Assembly (NCBI RefSeq): GCF_032854445.1
Contig: NC_088295.1
Location: 69,471,058 to 69,535,057 of the forward strand
Source of the DNA: Liolophura sinensis
Lineage: Eukaryota; Mollusca; Polyplacophora; Chitonida; Chitonidae
Length of the DNA stretch: 64,000 bases
Reading direction: 5' to 3'
Shown here: one piece after another, positions 35,391 to 61,612 of the stretch
Position numbering within the stretch: position 1 is the stretch's first letter
Layout: every line of letters starts with the position of its first letter
The notes under the pieces: generated by a model
Told to the model about the DNA's origin: nothing
The model's input: only the letters and a program-made list of their open reading frames with translations
Database searches by the model: none
Position numbers and translations under genes: made by a program

Positions 35391-37089
35391 TGTGACTGCA
35401 TGGGTGGAGTGTCTTACATACTTATCTGACGGCGATAAGGTTACGCCTAGGAGTAAACCACCGACCTTCGGCAGCTCACTTAAGGCCACAGCCTAAACTC
35501 GTTAACAACATACACGCCAGCGAGTCTTCAGATCTCAACAGTGACCCGACTCTAGGCACTGAAATTCATCTCACTTGGCAGCGCAATGATGCGTTGTGAT
35601 CAGTTGTCGCAAGAAACTGTTATAATTTCACACCTATGTTATAACTCCAACATTTCTTGATCTATTTATGTATAACCCTCGAACATCCACAGGTTGCTCT
35701 AACCTGAAGCGAGCCAGCACCCCATACTGACTGTTTCTGGAATAATAAACCACGACCCATTGAGAGCCATTTTTCCTTGAATCCGGCATCCTGATATATT
35801 ACACCCACGCGTAGTTTTGGGAGCTATATAACGTCTCAGTACCACCCAAAAACTCAGACCGTCAGTTGTTTCCTTCCGTAATGATATCTACTTCATTCAC
35901 TGCGCAGATATTTACTCTTTAAAGTGTTTTTCTTCTTCTTCGAAATTGAAAAGTTGGGTTTTTTTTTTAGAGGCTGTCTGATGTTAATCAACCTTGGGCA
36001 TGCTTTTCACAATTGAAAACATGACACTCAGATGAAATCGAAAAGGCAGATGGTTGGAACACAGAAACTGGAAGTATAATTACGGCCTAGATGTTTACAT
36101 GTTTGAAGTACACCCTGAGGAGTTCTTCGAGGCGTCGATCGTTACATGTAAGTGACAGCTGTGTTTGATGACATTGAAGCTCTGGTCATGTTGACATCGA
36201 CCGCTCGATTGTGACATCAAAATTCCATCAGCTTTCCATACAATACTGTTTGTTCTGCATATTGGTTCGTTACATGTAGTGTGTGGTAACCAGTGTGGGT
36301 CAAGAATAAATACAAGAAGTGAAGGCCACTGATTGCTATCTTAGGCATCACAGGTGAGTTGACGCACAGACGAAATGAAATATTGTTGTGCACGTTCAGC
36401 GTAAATCCAAAGTCAAAATCCAAAATGAATAAATGAAAAAAAAAAATGTAAAATTAGAAAGATACTTCCAAGAGAACTTTGGAATTTCCTAGGGACCATT
36501 TATCTTATCAAAGCCATACACACTTGTGGAAAATGAGAAAATAAAAAAAATTTATATAAAATATTTCGGTTCAAATTTTAATAGCTGAATAATTAAAACA
36601 CATTTCTGACATCGATTAATATATATTCAGAATGATCGTCATGAATGTATGATTTCGTGCACAGAATGACCGTTGGTCTGATGGGGGTTTCCTGCTGATC
36701 AAAACACTGAAGGAAAACATCTCTGTTGATGCCTTCGGGACTGTCACTGAAGGGTTTGTAAAGTCCCGCATTCTGTGAGAACGTAAAATGAAAATCAGTC
36801 AATAGCTGAGTGCATATTAAGTGATCTTGGCAATCACTTTACTTTTCACTAATGTTGAGAGAATGTTGGGGGTTTCTATTGCATCTGATTACTACCAGAC
36901 ATTTATATCAAGACATATGTCCAAATGTTGACCCATGTTAAGAGAGCCGGTAAATGATATTTTCCATACAAGGAAACATACACTTTTCTTTACCAAGTTT
37001 AAACAGAACAATGGAGCCGTTAGTGATAACTCACATCGCATAACCATATTAAATTTTAAAGCATAACCAGTTTGCATTACTCGATGCAA
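35391..37089. other. Intergenic, no gene seen
   Basis: Some old repeat pieces occur, such as gagtaaaccaccgaccttcg near 35,451. The 69-codon minus-strand frame at 36,593-36,802 has no recognised domain. Confidence 0.5.
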
Positions 37090-37312
37090 TGATCAGGCTC
37101 CTGACCACGCATGCAATAAGGTCGTGCCTTCGAATCCAGCTTGAGCCAATTCGGGTGCGGTTTTAAGTCAGGAGGTTTGTCACATGTCCAGCGAAGGTCG
37201 GTGGTTTATTCCGCGCATTCCCTATCCTACGCCTATAAACCTCACCGCCATCATGTAGGTGAACAATTCTTATGTACGATGTTAAACACCAATTGAATAA
37301 ATAAATCAACAA
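37090..37312 (+). repeat. SINE (A-related variant) in the galactosidase 3' UTR
   Basis: Has box B-like gccttcgaatccagcttgag, a diverged body, gaacaattcttatgtacgat, gttaaacaccaattg and an aataaat tail. It starts within about 65 bases of the galactosidase stop codon and lies antisense to that gene. Confidence 0.75.
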
Positions 37313-37375
37313 ATTTTACATTAATATACTAATTAATAACACCATACTTACAGTTCAACACAATGGTAAGCTTTC

Positions 37376-49745
<12,370 letters not shown>

Positions 49746-51736
49746 CTACAAATTGCAAACTGAGTTCCCAGTATTACAGAAACTCCTGTAGTCTCAACGT
49801 TATTTTACAACAACATCTATCAGCTAAGCATGTGAAGAACAGGTACTCAGTACCCATGCAGGCACTTGTTAGGCGACACGGGCGTAAGTGCCAGCAGCGG
49901 TTCGTGCAAGTGAACACGAACGAACCACCATAGGCCTGTACTATAGTAGACTTAAGGTTACATACAAACAGCAATACAGTTTTAGATGTATACATGGACG
50001 GCGTCCTATTCACACTGTTAACCTACATCGAGCACTATCTGTGGATTATGTCAATAAAAAACTCAAATACGTACGTACATCTACTTATATCACACGTAAG
50101 CTGACAAGCACATATATATGTGGCATGTAGCATTCTTTACCCGTGTGAAGGGCGGGGCTCAGTTCAAGCACTGTGTAATTTAAGCGCCTAGAATATTCCT
50201 GAATTGCACCTTTCGGGCACCATTGGAAATTCTCTTAATTCACACACATGGGTATCAATTAGTTGGTAGCTAATTTTTGATAGTCTATGACTAATGCTGT
50301 TTTGGAAATTGGTCTTGCGATTCAGTGACCTGGAATGTCCATTGTGATGGACGTTTGGTATGCGTATGTATATATGTGTATGAAAAATGTTTATTTCGAT
50401 ACCTAGATTAGTTCTGTATAATCATTTATAGAACAGAGGAAATATTATTTAATGGTAACATCGAATCGTTTATAATGATATCAAAGATGATTTTGAGCTA
50501 TTTCTCATGTTTTGACACAAGCTACCAAAACTGCTAACAGCGGAAAGCAGCATGCGAAGCATTGTTACACATCAGGGCAAACAAGTTAACTCCCTTTACA
50601 TGTATGGATTGATCCAAAAGGACAACGTGCGGTTCAATCTGGACGTATCATGCCCATCATATTTCTATAAAATCAGTAACCATTTTCAGAAGAAACTCAA
50701 CATTCCACTATCATATCATTTGCATTAAATAATGTAAATATATTGCATGTAAATGTATACTAATATTATTAGTATATTATTAATATTATTATACTATTAA
50801 TAGTATACTAATTATTTAAATGTATATCAGTGTGAGACGCATATCAACATTTTCTTCATCGGTCCAGATACCCTCTTTCTTATAACAAGAATTTAGACAA
50901 TACACAATACAATCTACATACCGGTAATTACCAAATAAAATACTTCACCTTGGTTAGTACCACCGTAGGTGTATCTAGATACAAGTGCTGGCCATTCACC
51001 TATAACCCGTTTAATTGTAGTTACAAAACTCTCTATTTAAGTAATAAACAGAATATTGGCGAGTGGATAAATTAATACCATAAATATTGCCCTCGTGCTA
51101 CAGTATATCACTGCGTTTATGTACAATATGTTTGGAGTGAACCGAAGAGCGTGCGGGTCATTCTATCACATACATGTACACACACGCATACGGTTATCTA
51201 TAGAGTAAAGAAGAACGTCAAAAAGTGGGAAAGTGGGAAATCACGATGATATAAAATACAGATTTAGTTGCACTCTATATATCATTCATCATAGGGCATG
51301 CTAAATATATTTTTTTAAAGAGAAGAAATTTCTTAGTTCACACTATGACATTCGACTAAGTTCATATTGTGTCTAGCACAATTCTAGGACTAGCCTTAAC
51401 GGTGTGTTTAGACTGTTAAGGTTACCCTAGGCTGTACAATTGTGCTATATAGGCCGTGCCTATAAACACAGTTGTATGTAGGCCTACATTTATCTAATCT
51501 GATTGAGATCCTAATCTAATTATCGGATTTATGAAAGCAAATCAGCACCTGTTACTTTGGCTGGAGTTCAATGTTTCGGTTACGGTGAAGAAAGCTGTAG
51601 TTTGTTATTGAGTGCTCTCGATAAAATCAGTTGGCGGAACTGCAGGTAACCGGTTACAGCGTGGATTAACCTATATAGTCCCAGGTTTAACATCCCCTCG
51701 ATCGGCGAGCACATGTTTACGGTGTTGACATTTAAT
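49746..51736. other. Region between galactosidase exon 1 and the plus-strand gene
   Basis: It should contain the missing 5' exon of the galactosidase. The only phase-compatible candidate I noticed is 50949-51032 on the minus strand, and it is weak. A dense AT inverted repeat (gtatactaatattattag against its complement) spans 50,755-50,810. Confidence 0.45.
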
Positions 51737-51748
51737 TGCGCATGCGCA
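51737..51748. promoter_or_regulatory. Perfect NRF1 (alpha-Pal) palindrome
   Basis: TGCGCATGCGCA matches the NRF1 consensus YGCGCAYGCGCR and lies 75 bases upstream of the plus-strand ATG at 51,824. It sits in the divergent interval between that gene and the minus-strand galactosidase, so it could serve either or both. Confidence 0.6.
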
Positions 51749-51823
51749 GTAAACCTCGCTTGGCATTGTGTCACTGTTAAGTGTGCAGCGATGCTGTGTC
51801 TACGGTGAGCGAGGAGCATCAAC

Positions 51824-54800
51824 ATGGAATTAACACGTCTGGTTTTCTTTCTGCTTCTTCCTTGCTGTGAGTATGCATATTAAAGCTGGAATCATGTATT
51901 TGTCATTGTTTTCGAGTGATTATCAACTGTACAAAAATTTAATCCGTTGATTTTTGCTGTGTTGCGTTGTTGTTGTGCAGCAGAGGGTTGTCTAGCGGTG
52001 CATCTACGTATTTTGTTTACACATTGTAAAGCGAGTATACCTGGTAACGCAGGTTGATACCATGCAGAAAACTGCTGATGTTGATAAGATCATGTTCAGC
52101 TCGTCTAGATGAATCGAAATTGCTTATGAAATATATACAGATGACATTATTATTAGTGATAAAAATGAAGTGATAACCTTATTTACATGACCGCCTTATT
52201 GTTTAGGTTAACCTAATCATCTGCCTTATTTAAAAAAGAGTGTGTATTTTTTCTAGACTTAAGGTAAATGCCATTCATATGTTTTCTACGGGAAGTTGAA
52301 AATATTTCTTTTGCATCATTCAAATAGGATATCACTAAAAATAAATAGGTCCTACATAGTACGATAATGCATTATGGCGAGGGTAATTTTACTGTGACAC
52401 ACATCTGTTTAAAATCTTTTCAGGAGACAAGTCGTTATATAGGCCAGCGTACAAGATGTACATAGGATCTACTGTATATGTAGGCCTATATTTAACAGAA
52501 AGTTTGTTTTTTAGATGTTTCTTAGTGGAGAACATACAATTAAATTACAATTAAATGAATACACAATTAAATTAAAATAGCTATGCTTTGAATTGTTGGA
52601 ATAAGATTTAGAAACTTTATGGTTATAAATTTATATAATTTAAGGATTCAGAACTATCTGGGTCTTTGTCAGGCCAAACCTGTACTTGTCTGATGAAGCT
52701 TACAGTTGCCTCAGCTGTATGGGAAGGGCAAGGGTGGCGGGCAGAAATGGATTACATTAATTAAACACATTAATTGGGTGGTCTGTCCTGACAGTGGCAC
52801 ATGCCTCAGGAGCAGCTGCTCATCAGTTCTGTTCATTCTCCCTCTTTGTTTCCTTCTGAAGTGCCACATGTTAGAAAGATACAGCCTAAATGACCAAAAT
52901 TTTCATACATCACTCTTAATTTTTATTACTGATTCTGAAAGTTCCATTGATGTTAGAAAGGTGTTTTGAGGTTTGTTTAGAAGGTAGATAGGGAGATTTT
53001 TGAAAAATTTAAGTCTCATCACCAGAAATAATATTTAATAACATTTATTTGCCTTCAGGAATACACTTTTGTCCAAAAGTTTAGGTCATTCAAGGCATTT
53101 CTTCTGTTGAAATGTGAGCGCTCAGAACTGCTATTCATCACTGTGCATAGTTACCATATGTGGTGTACTGATTCCCCATCTATTCTGTGTCAGAAGAAGT
53201 TAATATAAAAAAGAGAGAGGAATTTTCCAGCATATGTAGTGATATACATAACATGTATGTGATTTTTAAAAATATAAAGACAAGTAGGTATAATCATTTT
53301 ATCAGTCCTAATTTACTCTCGTAAGCTATATTATATGTTCCATCCATATTATCATGCCAGATAGCCATCATTATACAAACTGTGTTATTATTGTGTATGG
53401 GTTGGGGTGTAATTAACAATCTCATGTCCCTAAATGTCACTTGGTTATGTTTACACTTTGTTTATAGATCACCAACATAGTATAAAGCCCTTGTCCTTAA
53501 TTACTCTGTACATGTACATGAGTTGCCATGTGATAAATATTTCATGATTCATGTACACATGTAACGTATCAGGCTGCTAGATATATATCATTCACAAAAA
53601 CAAAACATAAAACATTGCTAGTATTGTTCTTTTTGGTGGTGATACATTTTGTGTTATATCTTTGTGATCTGTTAGTTCTCTCTCTACACTCATTTCATAA
53701 TCATCATAACCAGATTGGTACATCATAGGTATAGGTAACATGATTACTTGAGCACTGAAGAGTAAACCGGAAGTAATAGGTTAATATATTCTTTTGTCCC
53801 ATTGTGTTTATTTCTGAATAGATAGTGTTTTGGTTTGACTGTGAAGTATGAATGTATGTAACATGTACTATCTACCTGAAAAAACAGTTCTGAGATAAGC
53901 CTATGGAGATTATATTCTATCTCCCAGTTCACATAAAAGGCCATATATGGGACTTTGGGTTAGGAAATACATGTGTACACAATTCTAATTGAATTTATGA
54001 AAAAAAGTATTTCAATTGATACTTTAATGAAATAAGAAAAAATTATTTTTTTGAAAGTAAATTGAGTGATGGAAGTAGTACATGTATCAAAAGTCCAAAA
54101 ATTCAAATTTACAAGTGTTAACCATGTATGTGTAAATTAAGATTAGTTGCATTTGCATTCCCATGTTTCACACAAGTGTTTTTGGTCTGTTTGGTACTTG
54201 TTTACTTGATGTGTTAAAATGAAATGCCTCAGTGATTCTATGACAGCTGACTAACCAGCATCTAAAGGCTATGAACTAGGGCCGTTAATAACATAGGGTG
54301 GCCAGCCTGATTTGACGTAGTCTGCAGTGTGTTGGATATGTATGGGTAGTTTTGAGTGACAGTTCACTGAATAGAGCTGAATAATCTTCACAGAATTAAT
54401 CTTTGTCCATGTAAAAGTGTGTAGGGGAAATGCTGAGAGGGATGCTTTCCCATGTATATATACATGTAGTGCACTATAGCAACCCTATTTCTTCTAAAAT
54501 TTGGAACACCTGGTGGGCTCATTTTAGCCAATATATATGTAATTCTAGCAATATTGAGTTTCCTTTTTCTCACATGGTTAGACTGTCTAATGAACAACAT
54601 ACTCATACATGTATCTTTCATCGGGCAGGTAAAGAAATGTAATATTCTGCTTTCAACACAACTATATGTCCAAATTTTAGAAGAATTAGGGTAGTATAAC
54701 TCTACATGTTTACATGTCAGTCATTTGTTTATTGGGCCAGTTGCTGGCAAAGTGCTCAAAAGTGTTGTCATTGGAGAGAACGGTTATCAGTGCATGTAGT

Positions 54801-57800
54801 ACATGTACATGTATGTGAAGTAAGGTACAAGCAATTTGCTCCAAAGGTTTTTATATCATTAACCCCCGATGTTAAGTTTATTACATTCACAAGTACAGCA
54901 TACATTTCAGAACTCGAACAGATAAATACAAACACATCACATTCCCACATGCAGGCATCCTGGCTATTCTTTCACTCCAGGTTGTTTTCCTAATCAAACC
55001 TACTCAGTTCTGACTTCTGTGTTGAAACCGAAGTGGAATCTAGAATAATTTGAGTGTTTATCCTTATTGATGTGATTGGTTACAATGAGAACAAGACTTC
55101 ATCCAGATAAGTCAGCATTTGGTCCCAAATTGTTTGAGTGACAGAACAATTTAAATGTTAGCAATGATTTTATGAGTACAGGTGTATACTACATTTGCTT
55201 TGGTACTTGCTCTCAGATAACATATTTAGGTCATATTGTGAGTAGGTTTGTGAAAATATAGATTTTTCACAGACGCATCATGCAACCAACACCTTCGTTG
55301 TCAATGCATTAAAAACCAAGCCATTTGTTATGGAAATTTTAGCAGTGAGTGTACCGTTCTTCGTGAAGAACAAATCGATTCTTCAGACAGGAATATTGGA
55401 TGAGGATTTATGCCTGTGACAGTATGGCTGGGTTATGTAGCACAGTTTGGGTTGAAGTAAGGCTAATAAAACCTACACCTGGTAGAAAGATATAACTGGC
55501 AGGCATTTGACAGCACACTTCTGCCTAATTACACACCCACCCCGGCTGTATGATTGATGAGTGTTTGAAGTTCATTTCCATAGAGGTCTTTATGAACCAA
55601 TCTTTCATAATTATCCACCTTTTGGAACTACATCTACATGTATATGCAGTCAGAATAAAGTGCTTACATGTACGTCTAAATGTATCAATCACGATCGCTC
55701 CTCATTTGCCGCAGAGCACAAAAGATTGATTGTTACTGATAGATCTGACATCAGTACATTGTGACTTTGTGAAAGCTCTTTGTTAGTCGAAACCCGTCTC
55801 AAATGAAAAAAAAACAGTATGGTCAGATGGAAATTTCTTTTATTTTGGGTAATGAAAAAGATAGGGATTTTAAAGAAATTAACGTCAAGAGACAAATATG
55901 AAAAATCTATCCTCAAAATCTCAGTAAGACTCTCGAGTAAGGCCCAGTTTTGGAGGGTCAGTTGCATAATGCTTAATGAACTTAATTTCATTGTATGGCC
56001 TCATTTCTGGTTTCTGTGGTATGGCATTCTCCATTGAGGCAGTACTGCTGTGAAATTAGAATATGTCAGCAGTGCGACCGCATACTGCAAGGAGACATGT
56101 CTGTGATATGAGAGAAGTAAGGGTACTAAAAATGCTGAAATGGTATCATTAACCTCCAGGCGTGTGTTTGCAGACTTAACACAAAACACACAAGACAGTT
56201 AATTATTTGCTGGAAAGCCTGTGTGTTTCAGAATACAAAATTATTTAAAAGGTTTACCTGATGCCAATTACCATTAATCTCACAAAATTTTATAGTGCAT
56301 CAGGGTTTTTATAGTGTAACTTGAGTTTATTTATTTTTAGAAAAAAAAGCATATCTCATAATATCAGGGGGTTGAGGCGGGGGGGGGGGGGGGCATATAC
56401 CCTAAATGACCTCAAAATTTGACCACAAAAGAACATTTTTGGGCGCAAATAAGTGTCATGAGATATTACTTCTGGTGCTAGAATTTACATTTTCCCAGGT
56501 AGATATCATTCTACCTTCCAAACACCTCTCATAACACCTTCCTAAAATCAATAGAAGTCACAGAATCTGGAAAAATGAGCAACTTAGTCATGCATGAAAT
56601 TTTAGGTCATTTAGGGTACCGGTAATATTTTTTTTACACATTTTATCCCTTTATCTTCAAATGTCGTGCTGAGTGTTTAGTGTTATCACCCATTCTTGCG
56701 TTATCTGCCATCCATCCTGTAAGATGGATGCCTGTGTGGGACCTAAGTGATCTGTATTCCCCAGCTGTTCACTGGGTTTGCTGTGTATTTATAGCCTACA
56801 GTAAATCAGTTACTGATGCTAGCCTTGTACTGATGCAGCCCTGACAAGAGTCCTTTGACTGAATCCATCTGTCACATTTGTACCCTATTGATGATTGCTG
56901 ATGAAATATTGAGTACTACAGAGAAGTTATGAAATGCTTTGTTGTGTTGCATAACAGCCTTCCTGAGAAGCTTGTCCCTGTAAGACCTGGCTACCATGGT
57001 AACCCTGTGTATTGATTGGGTGATCTTCTGTCTGACTGGGTGCTAGACATAATGTTCGCTAGACTAACGGAGACAGGTGACAGTTTTGGGCCCCAGTGTC
57101 TTTTACCATCCTTCCCAAACCAGTAACAGCACCACCTTTCAATAAGTCTGAAATGACCTTCCCATTTTATGACTTTGTTTGCGGATGATGGAGAGTGATT
57201 TTGCAGCCAGATGAAATGGCATAGACATTATATCTGTAGAAAACATTGTAGAGTTATAAACTTCACAAAAGACATGACGGGTGAGCTTCATAGTAATTAT
57301 TTCTATATTCACATGGCATTTGCTTTGGTAGAATGCACCTTAAACCTGTAACATACATGTGTACATTGTATATTTTGATGTAAGTAGTCTTTTCCCCATC
57401 ATTTTATACAACACTTAATATAGCCTAGGTATACATGTAATCTACATGTATACCAGTTGGCCTGGTGAAGCCAACTACATGTATAGAGACTTATGGTTCA
57501 GGCACATGGCCTGATTTGCCCCACCTATGAAAGTTAGGCAGCAATGCTCATTATTCTTCAATACGCCGGTTATACTGTGTTTGGAGATTACAATAAGTAC
57601 AACTACATATACCTGAGACACTGTAACTCTTTTGTGTACCTTAAAGTCATAAAAATGGGCATTTTTCGAGTGGATTGTGATAGCTGTGTGGTCGTGCAGA
57701 TATACTGTGCAAGCTGAAAGGCCTACATATTTGTATAAATTGATGTTAATAGGTATTGATTATTTTTTCCCTCTGGCACAGTTTAAACCTGTGCTCTTTA

Positions 57801-60111
57801 GTACCTGGATAGACATAATCAATCTTGAGGCACTTAGACCACATCTTATACCAAAGACAGAGAGCCTTCTGATCTGTAACAGATGGGTGTTTATATACCC
57901 TGCCACGTAACCATTACTAATTACTGTCTGATGGACAAGGGCTCCCAGGTTAGTTTGTATGTCTCGACCACGCACCCCATGCAGCCACACGTTTACTTCA
58001 TCTGTCTGTGTACAGTGCCTGCATTGCTAATAGTTTTAATCATGTCTGCTCTGCAGGTCATTCCCCAGCATCTAGCAAGGGAAGCACTAGGGAATTTCAT
58101 CAGACAGCAAATCAAACTAGTGCCTAATTTCAAGCTGGATGCCAGTTGACTCACGAGAGAGTTTTTAACTCAACATTTGGTGTCATTATTATCACATTTC
58201 AAGCCAATCTGTCAGTATGTTGATTCAGGTGGCCATTTAAATTCAGGCATTCCCAGTGTACCAGTACAGTCATAGTGATCATTGGCTATCGATCTTTTTC
58301 TCATTTGGCGGGGGTGGGGGTGGGGGGGGTGGGGGGGGGGGGGGGCGGTGATGCTGGATCCATAGGTTAAAACTCCATAAGGCTATGTAATTTATGAAGT
58401 TGTGTGAAGCTGTCTGAATTTTGAATTTATTTGTCATGTGAATTAACCTCAGATCTCATTTGATTTATTTAACCCATGCAAATTCTCAGTATTTTGGGGC
58501 TAATTATGCAAACCATTTTCTGTTTTTGTCTGAATATCATTTGGCTGTCCTTCACCCACTCCCCCCCCCCCCCCAATTTCATGAAAATGTTTTTTTATAC
58601 CTTCCCATGTAAATCCAAAAACGTCTATTATTCTATGACATGATTGTATATTTTGATGTAAGTAGTCTTTTCCCCATCATTTTATACAACACTTAATATA
58701 GCCTAGGTATACATGTAATCTAATCTGCAAACCTACACTTGTGTTGTTGATCAGCCATTTTATTTGTTATTTTTCAGTATGGTGCTTATATCATGTTGTC
58801 ATACAAAGCAGTGCACAAATCCAGCCAGTTGTCTTCGATGTTAAGTACACTTAAATATCAGTCCAAGTACTACATGCAGGAGAATGACATGAGTGCATGT
58901 ACTTGGTGTTGTGTAGTTTGAAAGGCTTGACTGTCAGGATAAAAGACAGCATGATCCTGAAGACCTAGTGGATGATACCTTATATTGATTCCTCGTTAAC
59001 TTCTCATCAGTCAGGGACACTGTCTTGACTGCTGCTGTACTTAAGCTCTGTCAGGCACTAGGATCAGCCAGGGTCAGTAGGATTCTGCTGCAGTGCTAAT
59101 CTTTAGTCCAGTTGTTCAAGAAACATTACCTCTATGATGAGCCAAAACAGTGGCTTAAAATAACTGTATCTAGCAGTTTATGAGAAGAAATGTAGTCGCA
59201 GGAAAAATAAAAAGTCATCATCTTATACTTGTGTATACTTAATGTACATGTATATGTGTGTGTGCAATTGGGCCCTTTATATCTTGTACAAATGTGAATG
59301 GCATGATTATAAAGATAAAATAATATAATCAAGATTATGATAAATGGCCTAAAATTTTGTCTGTGACCAAATTGCTCATTTTGCCTGAGTCTGAGGGCTC
59401 TGATGGTCTGAAGAAAGTTGTTCTGAGGTTCATTTTGAGGGTGGAATGATACTCTTGTGGAAAAATATAAATTTTAGCACTAAAAGTCACATTTTATTTA
59501 TTTTCCTCCAAAATGTTTTTTGGGATCAAAAATTCATTTATTTACTTAAGGAAGTGTTACATGTACATGTATTGTGGATTTGAACTTTTGACAGTTCAGG
59601 TGTCTAGGTGCTAAAACCACAGGTGTGTTGACATTGAACAGATTAAATGTGATGGGTGCTCTGAGTAGATGTGTAACAAGAGGATCTCAGTTCTTGTTCC
59701 TATATTAAATTACTACGTTTACCTTGTTTTAAATTCCTCGCAAATCAGGTTGTTACATTTTTATTATGCTGTAGACTGAAGTAAATTTTCTGTGCTCCAT
59801 TTGATCTCTCTTTATTTTTTTTTTGTATGTACGTGCACATGTTAAATAATGGCAAGGAAACAAAGCCCTATGAGCCGGCCTCACTGTGTATTGTAAGATG
59901 TATTGATTATTACAGACTGGACTTTTGTATTCATTTCTCCTCCATGTGGACTAAATGATTGATCAGTAGAGAATACCATCTGTAAAGCTCTCTAGTGACT
60001 CTATCCTATGCTTGTGTTTTCAGTGGCTGACCTGAGACTGCCCTGTGACCTGGAAGGAGCTGCCAAATGCCCATTGCAGAATAATACTGAGAGCAAGGAT
60101 CAGCTCTGCCA
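51824..60111 (+). CDS. 5' end of a probable secreted or membrane protein, unrecognised, continues past window
   Basis: Exon 1 (51824-51866) encodes MELTRLVFFLLLPC, a typical signal-peptide core, and ends at the donor gtgagt. Exon 2 (60024-60111) follows tttcag, is in phase, and reads LADLRLPCDLEGAAKC, then PLQNNTESKDQLCQ, ending at gtatgt. Together they give about 44 residues: a signal peptide with likely cleavage near LADL, then a cysteine-bearing stretch with one N-glycosylation sequon (NNT). The intron is about 8.2 kb. I do not recognise the family. Later exons must lie beyond 64,000 or were missed. Joining these two exons is inferred from phase, splice sites and signal peptide logic. Confidence 0.55.
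57365..57444 (+). repeat. 80-bp exact direct repeat, copy 1
   Basis: Begins attgtatattttgatgtaag and ends tatacatgtaatcta. Identical over 80 bases to 58,643-58,722. Confidence 0.9.
58307..58349 (+). repeat. Poly-G tract
   Basis: More than 30 G in a 43-base window broken by single T or C. It can form G-quadruplexes and is an assembly risk point. Confidence 0.9.
58643..58722 (+). repeat. 80-bp exact direct repeat, copy 2
   Basis: Identical to 57,365-57,444, same orientation, offset 1,278 bases. No other similarity at the flanks was noticed. Confidence 0.9.
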
Positions 60112-61568
60112 GTATGTACTTCCTCATTAACTTCTCTCCTATTTCACTTCACACTTGCCTACTTCATCTACCTCACACATGGCTTTTTTATCTTTCATAT
60201 CTGGAAACACTAGTTATTATAATTGATCTGAAGTTTTTGTTTTGAATGTTAAAAAAACAGCAATACATGTAAATAAAAAACAAATGGCTTAAGGTGGGTT
60301 GACACATGACTTTTTGCTACATGAATGGAACATTTATTTAGAGCCAAATCCAGACATTTGGAAGATTTTATGTTTAGAAATTATTGATTTGTCATGTGAC
60401 TCACACTCATTACAGTGTAATATTGGATCAAATTACCAAAAATAGATTTCCTGGAAACGGGCATTAATTTTCCATGATGCATGGTGCATTATTTTACAAA
60501 AGATGTTTATGTGTTGTGGATATGATATATTGTTTGCCGTTATCTTGGCAATTACCATGGTCTAGAGATAAAATCTTGCCTCTGACAAGTTGACTTTGTT
60601 CTTAGCTGAGCCTATACAAGTCTGTGTACTAGCTGTCAGTATGCATCTTTTTGTGATGTGATGAGATATGACAGATTCAGAGATATCAGTTATTCAATAC
60701 CAAGGCAAGCCTCATAGATCATTGCTGCCTGCCTGTAAGCTAATACTGCACATGTAGCATGGTCGAGTTTCCATAACAACAGGTGATTGAGATCAGTTTG
60801 ACATTATTTCTTTATAGGGTTATAGTAGGTGTCCACTGACTTAAATTTGTTATGTTGTACAGAAAAAAACAATTATCTAAAACTAAAGAGACAAAAGGCC
60901 CCATACAATTATCAGTTATGTAATTATATAATTATTCCTGAGGCAACAGATTTGGTTTGAGTGGGGAGGGAGGGTAGGGGAGGTAGACGATTGTTTCCAT
61001 CCATCTCCTCCCAAACTACTCAACCGATTTTAATGAAACTTATCATGTGTCTTTTCTATCATTTAAACTTTTGTATGGGTGAGTTTAATGGGTAATCATT
61101 TTCATAATATATATATGTAAAATATATATTTTCATAATTACCCTCATTCAATACTAATACTTCTTTTCCACATATTCAGATTTTGTCCTTGCAACATCTC
61201 CTACTGTTCTGTACTCATTTCCATGAAACTTAGCCTACATCTTCACTGTCATCTAAACTTGAGCATACTTAATTGTGATGACTGTTGAACTGTTTTAGTT
61301 TCATAGCCATGTACACTGTACGCCCATGACAATGCTTGTCATGAATACAACTAAAAGGGCAAGTTGAAATATTTCACTGATGTCGTACACATACATTTAG
61401 TTCTATATTTCAGTATGTGCATATATATATATTACCTTCTTTTTCGCCAGTCTTTCAGGGTGCACTCATTAGTTATATCTTTAATTCATACTGTAATAAG
61501 AGTCGGACACCAAGAGAAATTTCATTTCTGTTCTATGTTTTCTTGTTTTGTGGGTGTATGTGTGTGTG

Positions 61569-61612
61569 TGGGGGGGGGGGGGGGGGGGGGAGGGGTCGGG
61601 GGGGGGGCGGGG
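61569..61612 (+). repeat. Poly-G tract
   Basis: Long G runs broken by few other bases after a (tg)n stretch. G-quadruplex forming and likely length-variable. Confidence 0.9.

Larger units (their letters stand above)
51867..60023 (+). other. Large first intron of the plus-strand gene
   Basis: About 8.2 kb, AT-rich, with many tacatgta motifs, poly-G tracts at 56,379-56,393 and 58,307-58,349, and the 80-bp duplication. The frame at 57,883-58,149 (88 codons) includes a tgcag acceptor-like site but shows no domain, and I do not call it. Confidence 0.5.

Noticed and set aside
58054-58149. Possible exon after tctgctctgcag in the plus-strand gene
   Set aside because: It is open for about 30 codons and then stops, with no donor and no domain.
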